NCBI GenBank assembly: GCA_945483525.1
Contig: CALYRV010000012.1
Coordinates: forward strand, 1-26,145
Direction of reading: 5' to 3'
Length of the DNA stretch: 26,145 nucleotides
Origin: an uncultured Verrucomicrobiota bacterium
GTDB lineage: Bacteria > Verrucomicrobiota > Kiritimatiellia > RFP12 > UBA1067
This document shows, piece by piece, positions 7,375 through 16,700 of the stretch. A program made the translations under genes and the position numbers. Below the pieces are notes generated by a model that did not search any database, was not told the DNA's origin, and saw only the letters and a list, made by a program, of their open reading frames with translations. Position 1 is the first letter of the stretch. The number at the start of each line of letters is the position of its first letter.

Positions 7375-7710
7375 TCAGTTCTTCTCCGAAGAGGCACGCT
7401 GCTTACGTACGGTTCCCTTACGGGCCTTTACGCGCATCTTGAGCAGCTGACGCTCGGCCCGAGCCGCGGCCGCGTCAATCACGCTCTTGCCACTCTCAGA
7501 GAACTCCTTAGCCCCGACAGCAGTCTCGCCAAGACGATTAGCGACGACTTCGGCCATGTACATGTGCTTCTTGGCATCCACATCGATAACGATGGCGACC
7601 TTGGTCACCTTGGGAAATTTCTCGGCGAGCTTCGCCATACGGGCCTCGGCATATTCCTTGAGCGCCTCAATACGCACATCGCTATGACGCATAGTTACTT
7701 CGATTGTCAT
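7375..7710 (-). CDS. hpf: Ribosome hibernation promoting factor, short form (HPF/RaiA family)
   Basis: This 111-residue protein has the HPF fold pattern: an N-terminal beta strand (MTIEVTMRHSDV), the helix RIEALKEYAEARMAKLAEKFP, then strands with VAIVIDVDAKKHMYMAEVVA and a second helix with a basic C-terminal tail. HPF binds the small ribosomal subunit in stationary phase and favours inactive dimers. It lacks the C-terminal dimerisation domain of long HPF. AAGGAGGAATAGGA precedes the ATG, the strongest ribosome-binding site in the window. It lies directly after lptB, the same order (lptB, then hpf further down) as in enteric bacteria, with rpoN missing. Confidence 0.9.
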   Translation of the reverse strand: MTIEVTMRHSDVRIEALKEYAEARMAKLAEKFPKVTKVAIVIDVDAKKHMYMAEVVANRLGETAVGAKEFSESGKSVIDAAAARAERQLLKMRVKARKGTVRKQRASSEKN

Positions 7711-7725
7711 TCCTATTCCTCCTTA

Positions 7726-8514
7726 TTACATATGGAAACCGTCACCGAGATAGCGTGCCCTGACCTCAGGGTCGTCCACCAGTTCGGATGCAGTTCCCGC
7801 TTTCAAAAGCTTTCCGTTATAAACCATGTAAGCACGATCGACGACACTAAGCGTCTCACGCACGTTATGATCGGTAATTATGATGCCAAGCCCACGCTCC
7901 TTCGCAAGCCGACGGCAAATATCCTGAATCTCGTTCACCGACAGCGGATCAACACCAGCAAAAGGCTCGTCAAGCATCAGAATCGCTGGATCACGCACTA
8001 ACGAACGAGCGATCTCAAGTTTTCTGCGTTCACCGCCGGAAAGCGTATACGCAGGTTGCTTAGCGACCTTCATGAGATCGAACGGCGCAAGTAACTCTTC
8101 AGCGCGCTCGTCGCGCTCCTTCTTGGACAGCGGCAACGTCTCAAGAATCGCCATCACATTATTCCAGACCGTAAGCTTTCTGAAAATCGAAGGCTCCTGC
8201 GCGAGATATCCGAGTCCGTTGCGGGCGCGCATGTAGACAGGCATCGCGGTAAGATCCTTGCCGCGAAACACGACGCTGCCGCCATTCGGCCTGACAAGTC
8301 CGACAATCATATAAAAGGTCGTGGTCTTACCGGCACCGTTAGGACCCAACAACCCGACGATTTCTCCGCAGCTCACCTGCATCGACATGCCGTTTACCAC
8401 GGTTCGATCACCATAGATCTTAACAAGTCCAGTAGCGACAAGATCAGGTGCCTTTGCCGCTTCTTGCTCTGCGGCCATCGCCGACATCGCGCTCATAACC
8501 AGATCATCTGACAT
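7726..8514 (-). CDS. lptB: LPS export ABC transporter ATPase LptB
   Basis: LptB (262 residues) is the cytoplasmic ATPase that drives LPS extraction from the inner membrane together with LptF/G. Motifs include Walker A GPNGAGKT (57-64), the Q-loop in GYLAQEPSIFRKLTVWNNV, signature LSGGERRKLEIARSL (158-172), Walker B ILMLDEPFAGVDP and the switch His in IIITDHNVRETL. The FAGVDP and DHNVRETL blocks are typical of LptB. It has an extra N-terminal tail of about 22 residues. The start at 8514 is supported by GGAGGAGAAG 2-3 nt upstream, even though it overlaps the preceding gene by 11 bp. A permease of the complex is encoded separately at 20243-21343. Confidence 0.96.
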   Translation of the reverse strand: MSDDLVMSAMSAMAAEQEAAKAPDLVATGLVKIYGDRTVVNGMSMQVSCGEIVGLLGPNGAGKTTTFYMIVGLVRPNGGSVVFRGKDLTAMPVYMRARNGLGYLAQEPSIFRKLTVWNNVMAILETLPLSKKERDERAEELLAPFDLMKVAKQPAYTLSGGERRKLEIARSLVRDPAILMLDEPFAGVDPLSVNEIQDICRRLAKERGLGIIITDHNVRETLSVVDRAYMVYNGKLLKAGTASELVDDPEVRARYLGDGFHM

Positions 8515-9463
8515 TCTTCTCCTCCACGGAAATTATGGGAGCAACCACTTCGACCTGCTCGGTGTCGATCCAAAAGGAGACCTTGGATCCGACCACTTCC
8601 GAACGAGTGCCGCTAGTCTCCAAGAGTTTCGCGGGGCGACCAGCCCCACCGTACATATCAATCCTACGCTCATGCTCGCGGAAAACCGCCATGTCGCATT
8701 CTCCGACTCGGGACTCGTTGGTCACCGTAACACCGCCAGAAGCAACTATGCGAGAAATCGAGTTTGTACCCTTGAGGAAGGCAAAAAGCCGCGCGGAATT
8801 CAGCGTATAATCCGACGAGTACTCAACGAACACATCGTCCTCGAACATAATTACTCCTTCAGATCGATCCATATCCGTACGTTTCGCACGAATCCTCGCC
8901 GAAACCGCCGACGTCTTATTAGTGTCAGACCGCTCGTCAGGCCGCAACCCTCCGTATTTAAGATCCGATGACTTTAGATCTGAGCTCATATACGCGGTCA
9001 CGAAACTATTAGAAGAAGAAAAGTAGACGTTGTCTCCCTCGAACAAAGTCTTATCCTGCACAACCTTCGCGTGCCCCTCAACCCAACCAGATCGCGAAAC
9101 ACGGTCGATCAGACAACTTGAAGCATCCAACCGCAACTCCTCCGATCCGTCGGCATTCATCTTGACGAAACGAAGATCCTCCGCCCATACGAGCGAGTTG
9201 TCGGCGAAGAACTGCGCCTTGGTAGCAGATACCAACGTGCGAATCCTCCCGTCAGGGTAAGTCTCCAGAGGAATCGCAATACCCTCGGACGGCGAAGAGA
9301 CCCGCTTTACGGAGTTGGAATACTCAGCCCGCAGACGCGCCGCATCCGCGGTCATTACACTACGTTTCTCCAACCATCGCTCACTGTCAAAAGAATAGGC
9401 GAACAGTGGAATGATCGCCAACAGCAATGGCAACATCCTCCTCACAGCGGATGCGAAACCCAT
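8504..9463 (-). CDS. LptC/LptA-like (OstA-domain) periplasmic LPS transport protein
   Basis: The 319-residue protein starts with a basic N-terminus and a hydrophobic segment (MLPLLLAIIPLFAYSF) that serves as a signal peptide or anchor. Two beta-rich parts follow. Roughly 40-155 has the LptC-like rhythm (DGRIRTLVSATKAQFF ... LRLDASSCLIDRVSRSGWVEGHAKVV). Roughly 185-315 has the OstA/LptA rhythm (IRAKRTDMDRSEGVIMFEDD, then ISRIVASGGVTVTNE). This suggests that one polypeptide supplies both the inner-membrane-attached and the bridge jellyrolls. Lying between kdsA and lptB fits the kdsC-lptC-lptA-lptB arrangement elsewhere. The start is uncertain: ATG at 9463 is taken, while TTG at 9523 would overlap kdsA. 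A small tandem SSDLK-SSDLK repeat lies in the linker. Confidence 0.75.
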   Translation of the reverse strand: MGFASAVRRMLPLLLAIIPLFAYSFDSERWLEKRSVMTADAARLRAEYSNSVKRVSSPSEGIAIPLETYPDGRIRTLVSATKAQFFADNSLVWAEDLRFVKMNADGSEELRLDASSCLIDRVSRSGWVEGHAKVVQDKTLFEGDNVYFSSSNSFVTAYMSSDLKSSDLKYGGLRPDERSDTNKTSAVSARIRAKRTDMDRSEGVIMFEDDVFVEYSSDYTLNSARLFAFLKGTNSISRIVASGGVTVTNESRVGECDMAVFREHERRIDMYGGAGRPAKLLETSGTRSEVVGSKVSFWIDTEQVEVVAPIISVEEKNVR

Positions 9464-9512
9464 CTTCGCGCCGGAAACCGGCGAGAGAGAGAACAAGACG
9501 GATACTGGCTTT

Positions 9513-10328
9513 TCAGCGAACAATTTCGTTTATGGCGATCAGCTTCTTCCAGAGTTTCTCCACTTCCGAAAACTTTATGGCATTTGCCGCATCGGATTTG
9601 GCGAGCTTGGGATTGACATGGGTTTCCATGAAAACACCGTCCACGCCCGTCGCCACGGCGGCGCGCGCAATCGCCGGAGCGTACTTGCCGTCACCGCCAG
9701 AACCAGTACCTAAGCCGCCGGGGCGCTGGACGGAATGAGTAGCGTCCATCACCACAGGGTAACCAAGCTCGCGCATGATGAGAAGCGAACGCATATCGGC
9801 AACTAGATTACGATAGCCGAACGAAACGCCCCGCTCACAAAGGACGATGCGCCTATTGCCGGTTGATTCGATCTTCTTGATGACGTTCGTCATATCCTCA
9901 GGCGCCATGAACTGCCCCTTCTTGACATTGACGACGGCACCAGTCTCGCCCGCGGCGACCACGAGATCGGTCTGGCGCGCGAGAAACGCGGGAATCTGCA
10001 GCACGTCACAGACCTGCGCGGCGACCGCACACTGCCACGGCTCATGAATATCGGTAAGGACCGGCACATCAAATGTCGAACGAATCTCCGACAGAATCTC
10101 AAGACCTTTGTCGATCCCAGGGCCACGGAACGAATCAACACTGGTGCGATTCGCCTTGTCGAAACTCGCCTTAAAGATGTACTTTACGCCGAGGCGCTTC
10201 GAAAGCGCCGTCAGTTTCTTTGCGAGATCAATCGCCATCGCCCGACTCTCGATCACGCAAGGACCGGCAATGAAGGTCAGCGACCCGTCACCAAAATTAA
10301 CACCTTTATCGACTTCTATCAATTTCAT
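9513..10328 (-). CDS. kdsA: 3-deoxy-8-phosphooctulonate (KDO-8-P) synthase, metal-dependent type
   Basis: KdsA (271 residues) condenses PEP with arabinose-5-phosphate to make KDO-8-phosphate for the LPS inner core. Signature blocks are FIAGPCVIESR, KASFDKANRTS, SFRGPG, LTDIHEP, DVLQIPAFLARQTDL, DATHSVQRPGG and GVFMETHVNP. Cys24 together with His198, Glu235 and Asp246 matches the Aquifex-type metal site; the E. coli enzyme has Asn at the Cys position. This copy should therefore need a divalent metal. It is the first gene of the kdsA-lpt-hpf-hprK-ptsH-ptsI-KAS III unit. No Shine-Dalgarno is possible: the -10 box ends 6 nt before the ATG, so the predicted mRNA begins at the start codon. Confidence 0.97.
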   Translation of the reverse strand: MKLIEVDKGVNFGDGSLTFIAGPCVIESRAMAIDLAKKLTALSKRLGVKYIFKASFDKANRTSVDSFRGPGIDKGLEILSEIRSTFDVPVLTDIHEPWQCAVAAQVCDVLQIPAFLARQTDLVVAAGETGAVVNVKKGQFMAPEDMTNVIKKIESTGNRRIVLCERGVSFGYRNLVADMRSLLIMRELGYPVVMDATHSVQRPGGLGTGSGGDGKYAPAIARAAVATGVDGVFMETHVNPKLAKSDAANAIKFSEVEKLWKKLIAINEIVR

Positions 10329-10334
10329 ACCTGT

Positions 10335-10363
10335 ATTATATCAAAAAGATCGCACAAGGTCAG
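10335..10363 (-). promoter_or_regulatory. Promoter of kdsA (predicted leaderless)
   Basis: A -35-like CTGACC (10358-10363), a 17-base spacer ending in TTTTTGA and the box TATAAT (10335-10340) form a good extended -10 promoter. The -35 overlaps the agcS stop codon. The expected start, 7 bases after the last base of the -10 box, is 10328, the A of the kdsA ATG. Confidence 0.75.
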
Positions 10364-11886
10364 TCCTTTATTTCACCAGCGCGGAGACGTTTAAAGAAGT
10401 ATTTCGTCTCGTAAGCAACCACACCGGAAAGCGCAAGGAGCGCGATCATGTTCGGCACGGCCATGAGCCCGTTAAATATGTCGGCGATGCCCCACACGCA
10501 GGAGATCGTCATGTACGGACCGACAAAGACGGCAATGATGTAGAGCCAGCGGTAAACCAGCACCGGCCCCATCTTTCCGCCGGTCAAATACTCGAGACAG
10601 CGCTCGGAGTAGTAGTCCCAACCGAGGATCGTGGTGAAACCGAAGAGAACGAGGCACACCATCACCAGCGCATCCGTGACGATCGCCGGGAGGAACGGGA
10701 TGCCGACCGCGAACGCCTTCATCGTCGCAGCAGCGCCGGAAGCGGCGTCGGCGGCGTAGATGGAGTGCCCGGCGAAGGACGCGGCGGAAACGGGCTGGTT
10801 GGTCATCGTGAGCGCGATACCGGTCATCGAGCAGACGATGATCGTGTCGAGGAAGGTGCCCGTCATCGAGACTAGACCCTGACGGACGCATTCCTTGGTC
10901 TGTGCGGCGGCGGCGGCGATCGGAGCGGAACCGAGGCCCGCCTCGTTCGAGAAGATGCCGCGCGCGATGCCCTTCTGCATCGCAACGATGATCGCACCAA
11001 TGACACCGCCGGCGGCAGCCTGCCAGCCGAAAGCACACTTGACGATCGTGGCGACGGCGGACGGAATCAGCCTGATGTTGTAGCAGATCAGGACGAGCGA
11101 GAAGACCACATACACAATCACCATCACCGGAATCACCTTCTCGGAGACGGAGGCAATTCGCTTGAGCCCGCCAATGATGACCATGCCGACCATGAACGCA
11201 AGCATGATCGATCCGAAGATCGTCGCACAGGAGTACTGGTTGCCGAGGATCGTGAACACATGGTTGTGCGCCGGATCGATGTAACTCTGGAAAAATGTGT
11301 TGAGCGAACCGCAGATCGAATTCACCTGGGTGAACGTACCGATGCCCATGAGACCAACACAGCAACCGAAGAACGCGAAGATGACCGCGAGCCATTTCCA
11401 TTTCGGGCCCATTCCCTTCTCGATGTAGTAGAACGGTCCACCAAGTACATGTCCGGTAAGTTCGTCATGCTCGCGGTACTTGACCGCAAGGAGGCCTTCT
11501 GAATACTTAGTCGCCATGCCGAAGAGCGCGGCAAGCCACATCCAGAAGATGGCGCCGGGACCGCCGGCGACATATGCGGTAGCCACACCGACGATGTTAC
11601 CAGTTCCGATCGTGGCAGAAAGCGCCGTGCAAAGCGCGCCAAAGGAAGTCACCTCGCCCTTCGCCCCCTGATGGGTCTTCTCGTTGCGGAACATGTACTT
11701 GAGCGCAAGCGGCAAACGGATAAACTGCATTCCGCCAAGCCGCACCGTAAGAAAAATCCCACCGAAGAGAATCAGAATGATCAGTAACGGTACCGGGAAC
11801 CCCGCGATTTCAAAGGAGGTTCCCCATACCTTGTCATCCACCAGGTCCACGTATTTCGTGAACGTTTCGAGCCAGTTGCCCTGCAT
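10360..11886 (-). CDS. Sodium:alanine/glycine symporter (AGCS family)
   Basis: This inner-membrane protein of 508 residues has about ten to eleven hydrophobic helices. It carries the AGCS hallmarks: GALCTALSATIGTGNIVGVATA near residue 85-105, KYSEGLLAVKYRE, and GIARGIFSNEAGLGSAPIAAAAA. The family imports alanine or glycine with Na+. A glycine riboswitch lies directly upstream, which argues that glycine is a physiological substrate. The ATG at 11886 is preceded by GGAAAGG and AGGT a little downstream of the aptamer. It is the last gene of the smc-ileS-putP unit; the kdsA promoter begins at its stop codon. No clear terminator follows. Confidence 0.93.
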   Translation of the reverse strand: MQGNWLETFTKYVDLVDDKVWGTSFEIAGFPVPLLIILILFGGIFLTVRLGGMQFIRLPLALKYMFRNEKTHQGAKGEVTSFGALCTALSATIGTGNIVGVATAYVAGGPGAIFWMWLAALFGMATKYSEGLLAVKYREHDELTGHVLGGPFYYIEKGMGPKWKWLAVIFAFFGCCVGLMGIGTFTQVNSICGSLNTFFQSYIDPAHNHVFTILGNQYSCATIFGSIMLAFMVGMVIIGGLKRIASVSEKVIPVMVIVYVVFSLVLICYNIRLIPSAVATIVKCAFGWQAAAGGVIGAIIVAMQKGIARGIFSNEAGLGSAPIAAAAAQTKECVRQGLVSMTGTFLDTIIVCSMTGIALTMTNQPVSAASFAGHSIYAADAASGAAATMKAFAVGIPFLPAIVTDALVMVCLVLFGFTTILGWDYYSERCLEYLTGGKMGPVLVYRWLYIIAVFVGPYMTISCVWGIADIFNGLMAVPNMIALLALSGVVAYETKYFFKRLRAGEIKD

Positions 11887-11905
11887 TGTCTACCTGTACC
11901 TTTCC

Positions 11906-11988
11906 GTCCTTTTGCCTGAGAGATCAGACCCGACCCTTTCGGATCCTTACACCTTCGGCACTTCGCAACTCACGAAGCTTCTCCGGAC
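11906..11988 (-). ncRNA. Glycine riboswitch (single aptamer)
   Basis: The minus strand holds the hallmarks of the glycine aptamer. The 5' P1 strand is GTCCGGAGA. A P2 hairpin is built on CTTCG...CGAAG, followed by the core TGCCGAAGGTGTAA. A P3 hairpin GGATCCGAAAGGGTC comes next, then the 3' conserved TCTCAGGCAAAAGGAC, whose ends pair with the 5' strand. Only one aptamer is visible. It fills the gap between the putP-type gene (stop at 12005) and agcS (ATG at 11886). With only about 20 nt between aptamer and start codon and no terminator hairpin, control is probably at ribosome access. No promoter is apparent between putP and the aptamer. Confidence 0.9.
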
Positions 11989-12004
11989 AAATCGAAAAAC
12001 TGAA

Positions 12005-13687
12005 TCAAGCAATCGAATCCAACGCCTTGCGGATACGCTCCTTCTCTTCGTCCGTCGCCTTCGCATCGTCGAAGACGTCGTCAAGCAGACGCTTGATGTC
12101 GCGCTGACGGACAGAGCTTGAGGAAACACGATCGAATTCCGCGGCAATCTCCTCCGACGGCTTCTTCGTGAGCAGCGAGACCACGACCGTAGCCACGAGC
12201 GAGAGGAAGAAGCCCGGTGCGAGTTCGTAAAGACCGAAGATCGGATACTGCGCCGCATAATCAGCGAGCACGAACTTCCAGACGAAGCAGGTGGCCGCAC
12301 CTACGACCATGCCCGCGATCGCGCCGGCGAGATTCGTACGACGCCAGAAGAGAGCCAGCAACACCAGCGGTCCGAACGCGGCACCGAAACCGGCCCACGC
12401 GAAAGACACCATTTTCATGACGACCTTGAAGAACTCTGACTGCGTGTTCATCGCCATGACGATCGCGATGATCGCCACCACAAACACCGCGAGACGCGAG
12501 ACGAACATCAGCTCACGGTTGGAGGCGTTCTTGCGGAAGATCACCTTGTAGAGATCGTTGGAGAACGAAGACGCGGAAACAAGCAACTGGGAGTCGGCCG
12601 TGGACATGATCGCCGCCATGATCGCGGAGAGGAGAATGCCAGCAAACACCCGGACAAGGAATCCGCCCGAGAAGATGCCATTGATCATGATCATGAAGCC
12701 CTTCTCTGGATCGCCACCGACGTCAGCGAGAGTAAGACCCTTCTGCTTAAGATAGAGATGGAAAACAAGCCCGATCACCGTCGCCGCGGCGAGCGAGATC
12801 GTCACCCACGTCATCGCAATGCGGCGGGAACCCTTCACCTCCGCAGGATTGTCGATGGACATGAAGCGGACGAGAATGTGCGGCATTCCGAAATAGCCGA
12901 GACCCCAAGCAAGGCACGAGGCGAGACCGATGAAGCCAGTAGCCTTAGCCGTGGACGCTGAGGTGAAAAGCGACTGAAGATGCGGATTGATCGCATTAAG
13001 CTGATCCACGGTATCAGCGAAACCGCCGGCGTTGCAGACAACGACCGCTGGAACGAGGACGATCGCGATGAACATGAGCGAGCCCTGGATAAAGTCGGTC
13101 CAGCAGACGGCCATGTAACCGCCGAGCAGCGTGTAGCTGACGACGACGAGCGCGCCGATCCAGAGACAGAGCGAATATCCGCTCATGCCGCCAAGGCTCT
13201 CGATCGTTTCTGGGATACCGAAGGTCGTCGTGAAGAGCTTCGCACAACTCACGAAACCGGACGCCGTATAGAACGTGAAGAAAACGAGGATGATCAACGC
13301 GGCGATGATACGCGCCATCCCGGTTTTGTCACGGAAACGGTTGTTGATGAAATCCGGAATCGTGATCGAGTCGCCACAAACCTGCGAATAGGTGCGGAGC
13401 CGCTGGGCAACAATCTTCCAGTTAAGGTAAGTGCCGATGCCGAGTCCGACTCCAATCCACGCCTCAGAGAAGCCACCGACATAGATCGCACCAGGCAGAC
13501 CCATCAGGAGCCAGCCGGACATATCCGACGCCTGGGCGGAAAGCGCAACAACCCACTTGTTCATCTTGCGACCGCCAAGATAGTAGTCGCCCATGTTCTC
13601 CTGACGCTTCGAGAAGAAAAAGCCAATGAAGAGCATCAGCGCCAAATATCCTCCGAACGCCCCCATTACGATCCAGTCAATTGCCAT
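12005..13687 (-). CDS. Sodium/proline symporter, PutP type (SSS family)
   Basis: This 560-residue polytopic membrane protein belongs to the solute:sodium symporters. The N-terminal part has YYLGGRKMNKWVVALSAQAS followed by DMSGWLLMGLPGA, which is diagnostic of PutP. Later come TYLNWKIVAQRLRTYSQV, TIPDFINNRF and the STADSQLLVSASSFSNDLY block. About 13 helices are expected. A charged cytoplasmic tail of about 50 residues (SSSSVRQRDIKRLLDDVFDD...) follows the last helix. It would import proline or a related solute with Na+. The gene lies between ileS and the glycine riboswitch/agcS. Its ATG has no Shine-Dalgarno; the 46-nt spacer instead consists of A/C-rich heptamer-like repeats. Confidence 0.93.
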   Translation of the reverse strand: MAIDWIVMGAFGGYLALMLFIGFFFSKRQENMGDYYLGGRKMNKWVVALSAQASDMSGWLLMGLPGAIYVGGFSEAWIGVGLGIGTYLNWKIVAQRLRTYSQVCGDSITIPDFINNRFRDKTGMARIIAALIILVFFTFYTASGFVSCAKLFTTTFGIPETIESLGGMSGYSLCLWIGALVVVSYTLLGGYMAVCWTDFIQGSLMFIAIVLVPAVVVCNAGGFADTVDQLNAINPHLQSLFTSASTAKATGFIGLASCLAWGLGYFGMPHILVRFMSIDNPAEVKGSRRIAMTWVTISLAAATVIGLVFHLYLKQKGLTLADVGGDPEKGFMIMINGIFSGGFLVRVFAGILLSAIMAAIMSTADSQLLVSASSFSNDLYKVIFRKNASNRELMFVSRLAVFVVAIIAIVMAMNTQSEFFKVVMKMVSFAWAGFGAAFGPLVLLALFWRRTNLAGAIAGMVVGAATCFVWKFVLADYAAQYPIFGLYELAPGFFLSLVATVVVSLLTKKPSEEIAAEFDRVSSSSVRQRDIKRLLDDVFDDAKATDEEKERIRKALDSIA

Positions 13688-13690
13688 GAT

Positions 13691-13725
13691 GTTTAACAGT
13701 TAATTTGTTGTTGTTTGTTGTCAGT
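13691..13725. repeat. Degenerate heptamer run in the ileS-putP spacer
   Basis: The spacer can be divided into five 7-mers on the plus strand: GTTTAAC, AGTTAAT, TTGTTGT, TGTTTGT, TGTCAGT. On the mRNA it is an unstructured AAC/CAA-rich leader without a Shine-Dalgarno sequence. The period is imperfect, so this is a weaker case than the arrays at 3647 and 3829. Confidence 0.4.
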
Positions 13726-13733
13726 GAAATGCT

Positions 13734-16700
13734 TCATACCTTCGCAATCGCGATCTTCGTGGCGTGGCCATTAAGCTCGGCCGCTTCGGCATCGCAAGGC
13801 GCGAACACAAGGTCAGTCGCGAGCGTCTCGTTCTTCGCGTAGTCGAGATGGGCCTCAATCGCGGCCTTCATCTCGGCATCAGCTTCGATCGTAAGCGCGA
13901 TCCGCTGGGTGACCTCGAAATCGGCCTCCTTGCGCATTGACTGCACATGCGAGACGAATTCGCGGGCGTTGCCTTCGGCGATAAGCTCGGGAGTAAGCGC
14001 GGTCTCAAGACCAACGACAATAGACCCAACCGACGCAACGACAAGCCCAGCCTTGGGCTTACGGATCACCTGGACGTCCTCTTCGGACAGTTCGATACCG
14101 TCGATCCTGAGGTTACCAGACGCGATCGCCGCGGCAACCTCCTTCATCCTCGGACCGCATTTCCTGCCGAGCGTCTTGAAATTCGCCTTGTAGGAGACAT
14201 CGCAAAGCTCGGTCTCGTCGGCGATAAACTCAACGGACTTGACATTCAGCTCGTCAGTAATCAAAGAGACGAGATCATTCCACAGACCACCTTCACCTCC
14301 AACCTCAACCCCTGCGACGCGAAGCTTCGCTAGGGGTTGCCTGACCTTCAGATCATTGTCGGCCCGAAGACGACGACCGAGCTCGACCACGGTCATTACC
14401 TCAGACATTGCCTTCTCAAGCTCTGGCTGACGCGCAGCGTCGTTCGCCGACGGGAAGTCACAGAGATGCACCGATTCCGGATCGCTCTCGCCCTTCAGGT
14501 TCATGTAGATCTCCTCGGCGATGAACGGCGTGAACGGAGCAGCGACCTTGGAAAGCTGCACGAGGACATAACGGAGCGTACGGTAGGCGCAAAGCTTGTC
14601 CCCGTCGTTCTGACTCTTCCAAAAACGGCGACGGCTGCGGCGGATGTACCAGTTGGTGAGGTCTTCGACGAACTTCACAAACGGCCGGACCGATTTTTGC
14701 AGGTCATAGTCATCCATCGCTTCGGTAACGTCATGGATCAACGTCTCCATCGAGGAGACTATCCACTTGTCGAGGACATTCACAGACTCGGGGTAAACAA
14801 CCTCCTTGTCGTGGAATCCGTCAACGTTAGCATAGGTGACGAAGAACGAATACGCGTTCCACCAAGGAATGAGGAGATCACGCATCAGCTGCTTCACGCC
14901 GTTCTCAGAGAACTTGAGCGACTCCGCCTTCACGACCGGCGAATAGATCATGTAGAGACGGATGGCGTCGGCACCATACGTGTCAAGCATGAGGTTCGGA
15001 TCGGGATAGTTCTTCAGACGCTTGGACATCTTCTTGCCGTCTTCGGCGAGAACGAGCCCGTTCACAATCACGTTTTTGTACGGCGACTGGTCGAAGAGGC
15101 AGGTGCCAAGCACCATCAACGTATAGAACCAGCCGCGGGTCTGATCGAGGCCTTCGGCGATGAAGTCGGCCGGGAAGTAGTTCTTGAAGCTCTCGAAGTC
15201 GGCTTTGCCGTCCGCTCCGCCCATGTAGTGCTGCTGGGCGTAGGGCATCGAGCCAGACTCGAACCAGCAGTCCAGCACCTCGGGAGTGCGATGGTAAGTC
15301 TTGCCGTCCTTCCGAATCACAATCCTGTCGACGAAGTGCTTATGGAGATCCGTGACCTTCTCGCCGGAGAGCTCCTCGAGCTCCTTGATCGAGCCGACGC
15401 AAATCATGTCATCCTTATCTTCGTCGTTGATCCAGACCGGAATGCAGCTGCCCCAGAAGCGATTGCGTGAGATATTCCAGTCGCGCGCCTCCTCAAGCCA
15501 GTTGCCGAAGCGCTTCTCGCCGACATACTGCGGAGTCCAGTGGACCTTCGCGTTGTTCTTGGCGAGGCGTTCGTGAAGATCTTCTACCTTCACGTACCAC
15601 GCGTCGATTGCGCGGTAGATGAGCGGCGTGTCGGTTCGATCGCAGAAAGGATACGAGTGAACAATCGTCGCCTGATGGACGAGCTTGCCCATGCCCTTCA
15701 GAGCCTTGATGATGTCCTTGTCGCAGTCCTTGCAGAAACGGCCCTTGTATTCTGGAATAGCATCCGTAAACGCGCAGGCGTCATCTAGCGGATCGACAAG
15801 CGCGAGCATGCCATGCTCCTTGCACACGCGGAAGTCGTCCTCGCCGTACGCCGGAGCGATATGGACGATGCCGACACCATCATCGGTGGTGACGTAGTCG
15901 TCGTTAAGGACGCGGAACGCACCTTCGAACTTCCGGTCGGCAAAGTACGGGAAAATCGGCTCATAGGTCATACCCAGAAGCTCGGAGCCCTTACCCTCCC
16001 AGACGATCTCATACTGCTCTGGCTTCTTGAAGATCGCGGGCAGACGGAGCTTCGCCATCATGTAGATCGGACGCGCCTCGTCCGTCACATCGCGGACCGC
16101 GACATAGTCGATCTTGGCGCCGGCGCACATCGCGAGGTTCTCGGGCAGCGTCCACGGCGTAGTCGTCCACACGAGCAGATACACGGTCGGCTCGGACGCG
16201 AGCAGCTTGCAGACCGACTCGCTCTCTGCCGAAAGCGCCTTAGCGCGCACAGTCACGGTCGGATCCTGCACATCCTTGTAGTTCGAGCCCGCCTCGAAGT
16301 TCGAGAGCGGCGTCGAAAGCTTCCAGGAGTACGGCATGATTCGGTGGCTGCGATATACGCGACCCTGGTTCCAGAGCTGCTTGAAGACCCACCAGATCGT
16401 CTCCATGAACTCCGGCTGCATCGTCTTGTAGTCATGATCGAAATCAACCCAGCGGCCCATGCGCGAAACGGTCTTACGCCACTCGGAGACGTACTTCAAA
16501 ACCATTGAACGGCACTGCTCGTTGAACTTGTCGACGCCGAGCTGCTTGATCTCAGGCGCACCGGCGACGCCAAGCGCATCCTGCGCTAGCGCCTCGATCG
16601 GCAACCCGTGCGTATCCCAGCCAAAACGACGCTCGACGTACTTGCCGCGCATCGTCTGGTAACGCGGAACGATATCCTTGATCGTACCAGCGAGGAGATG

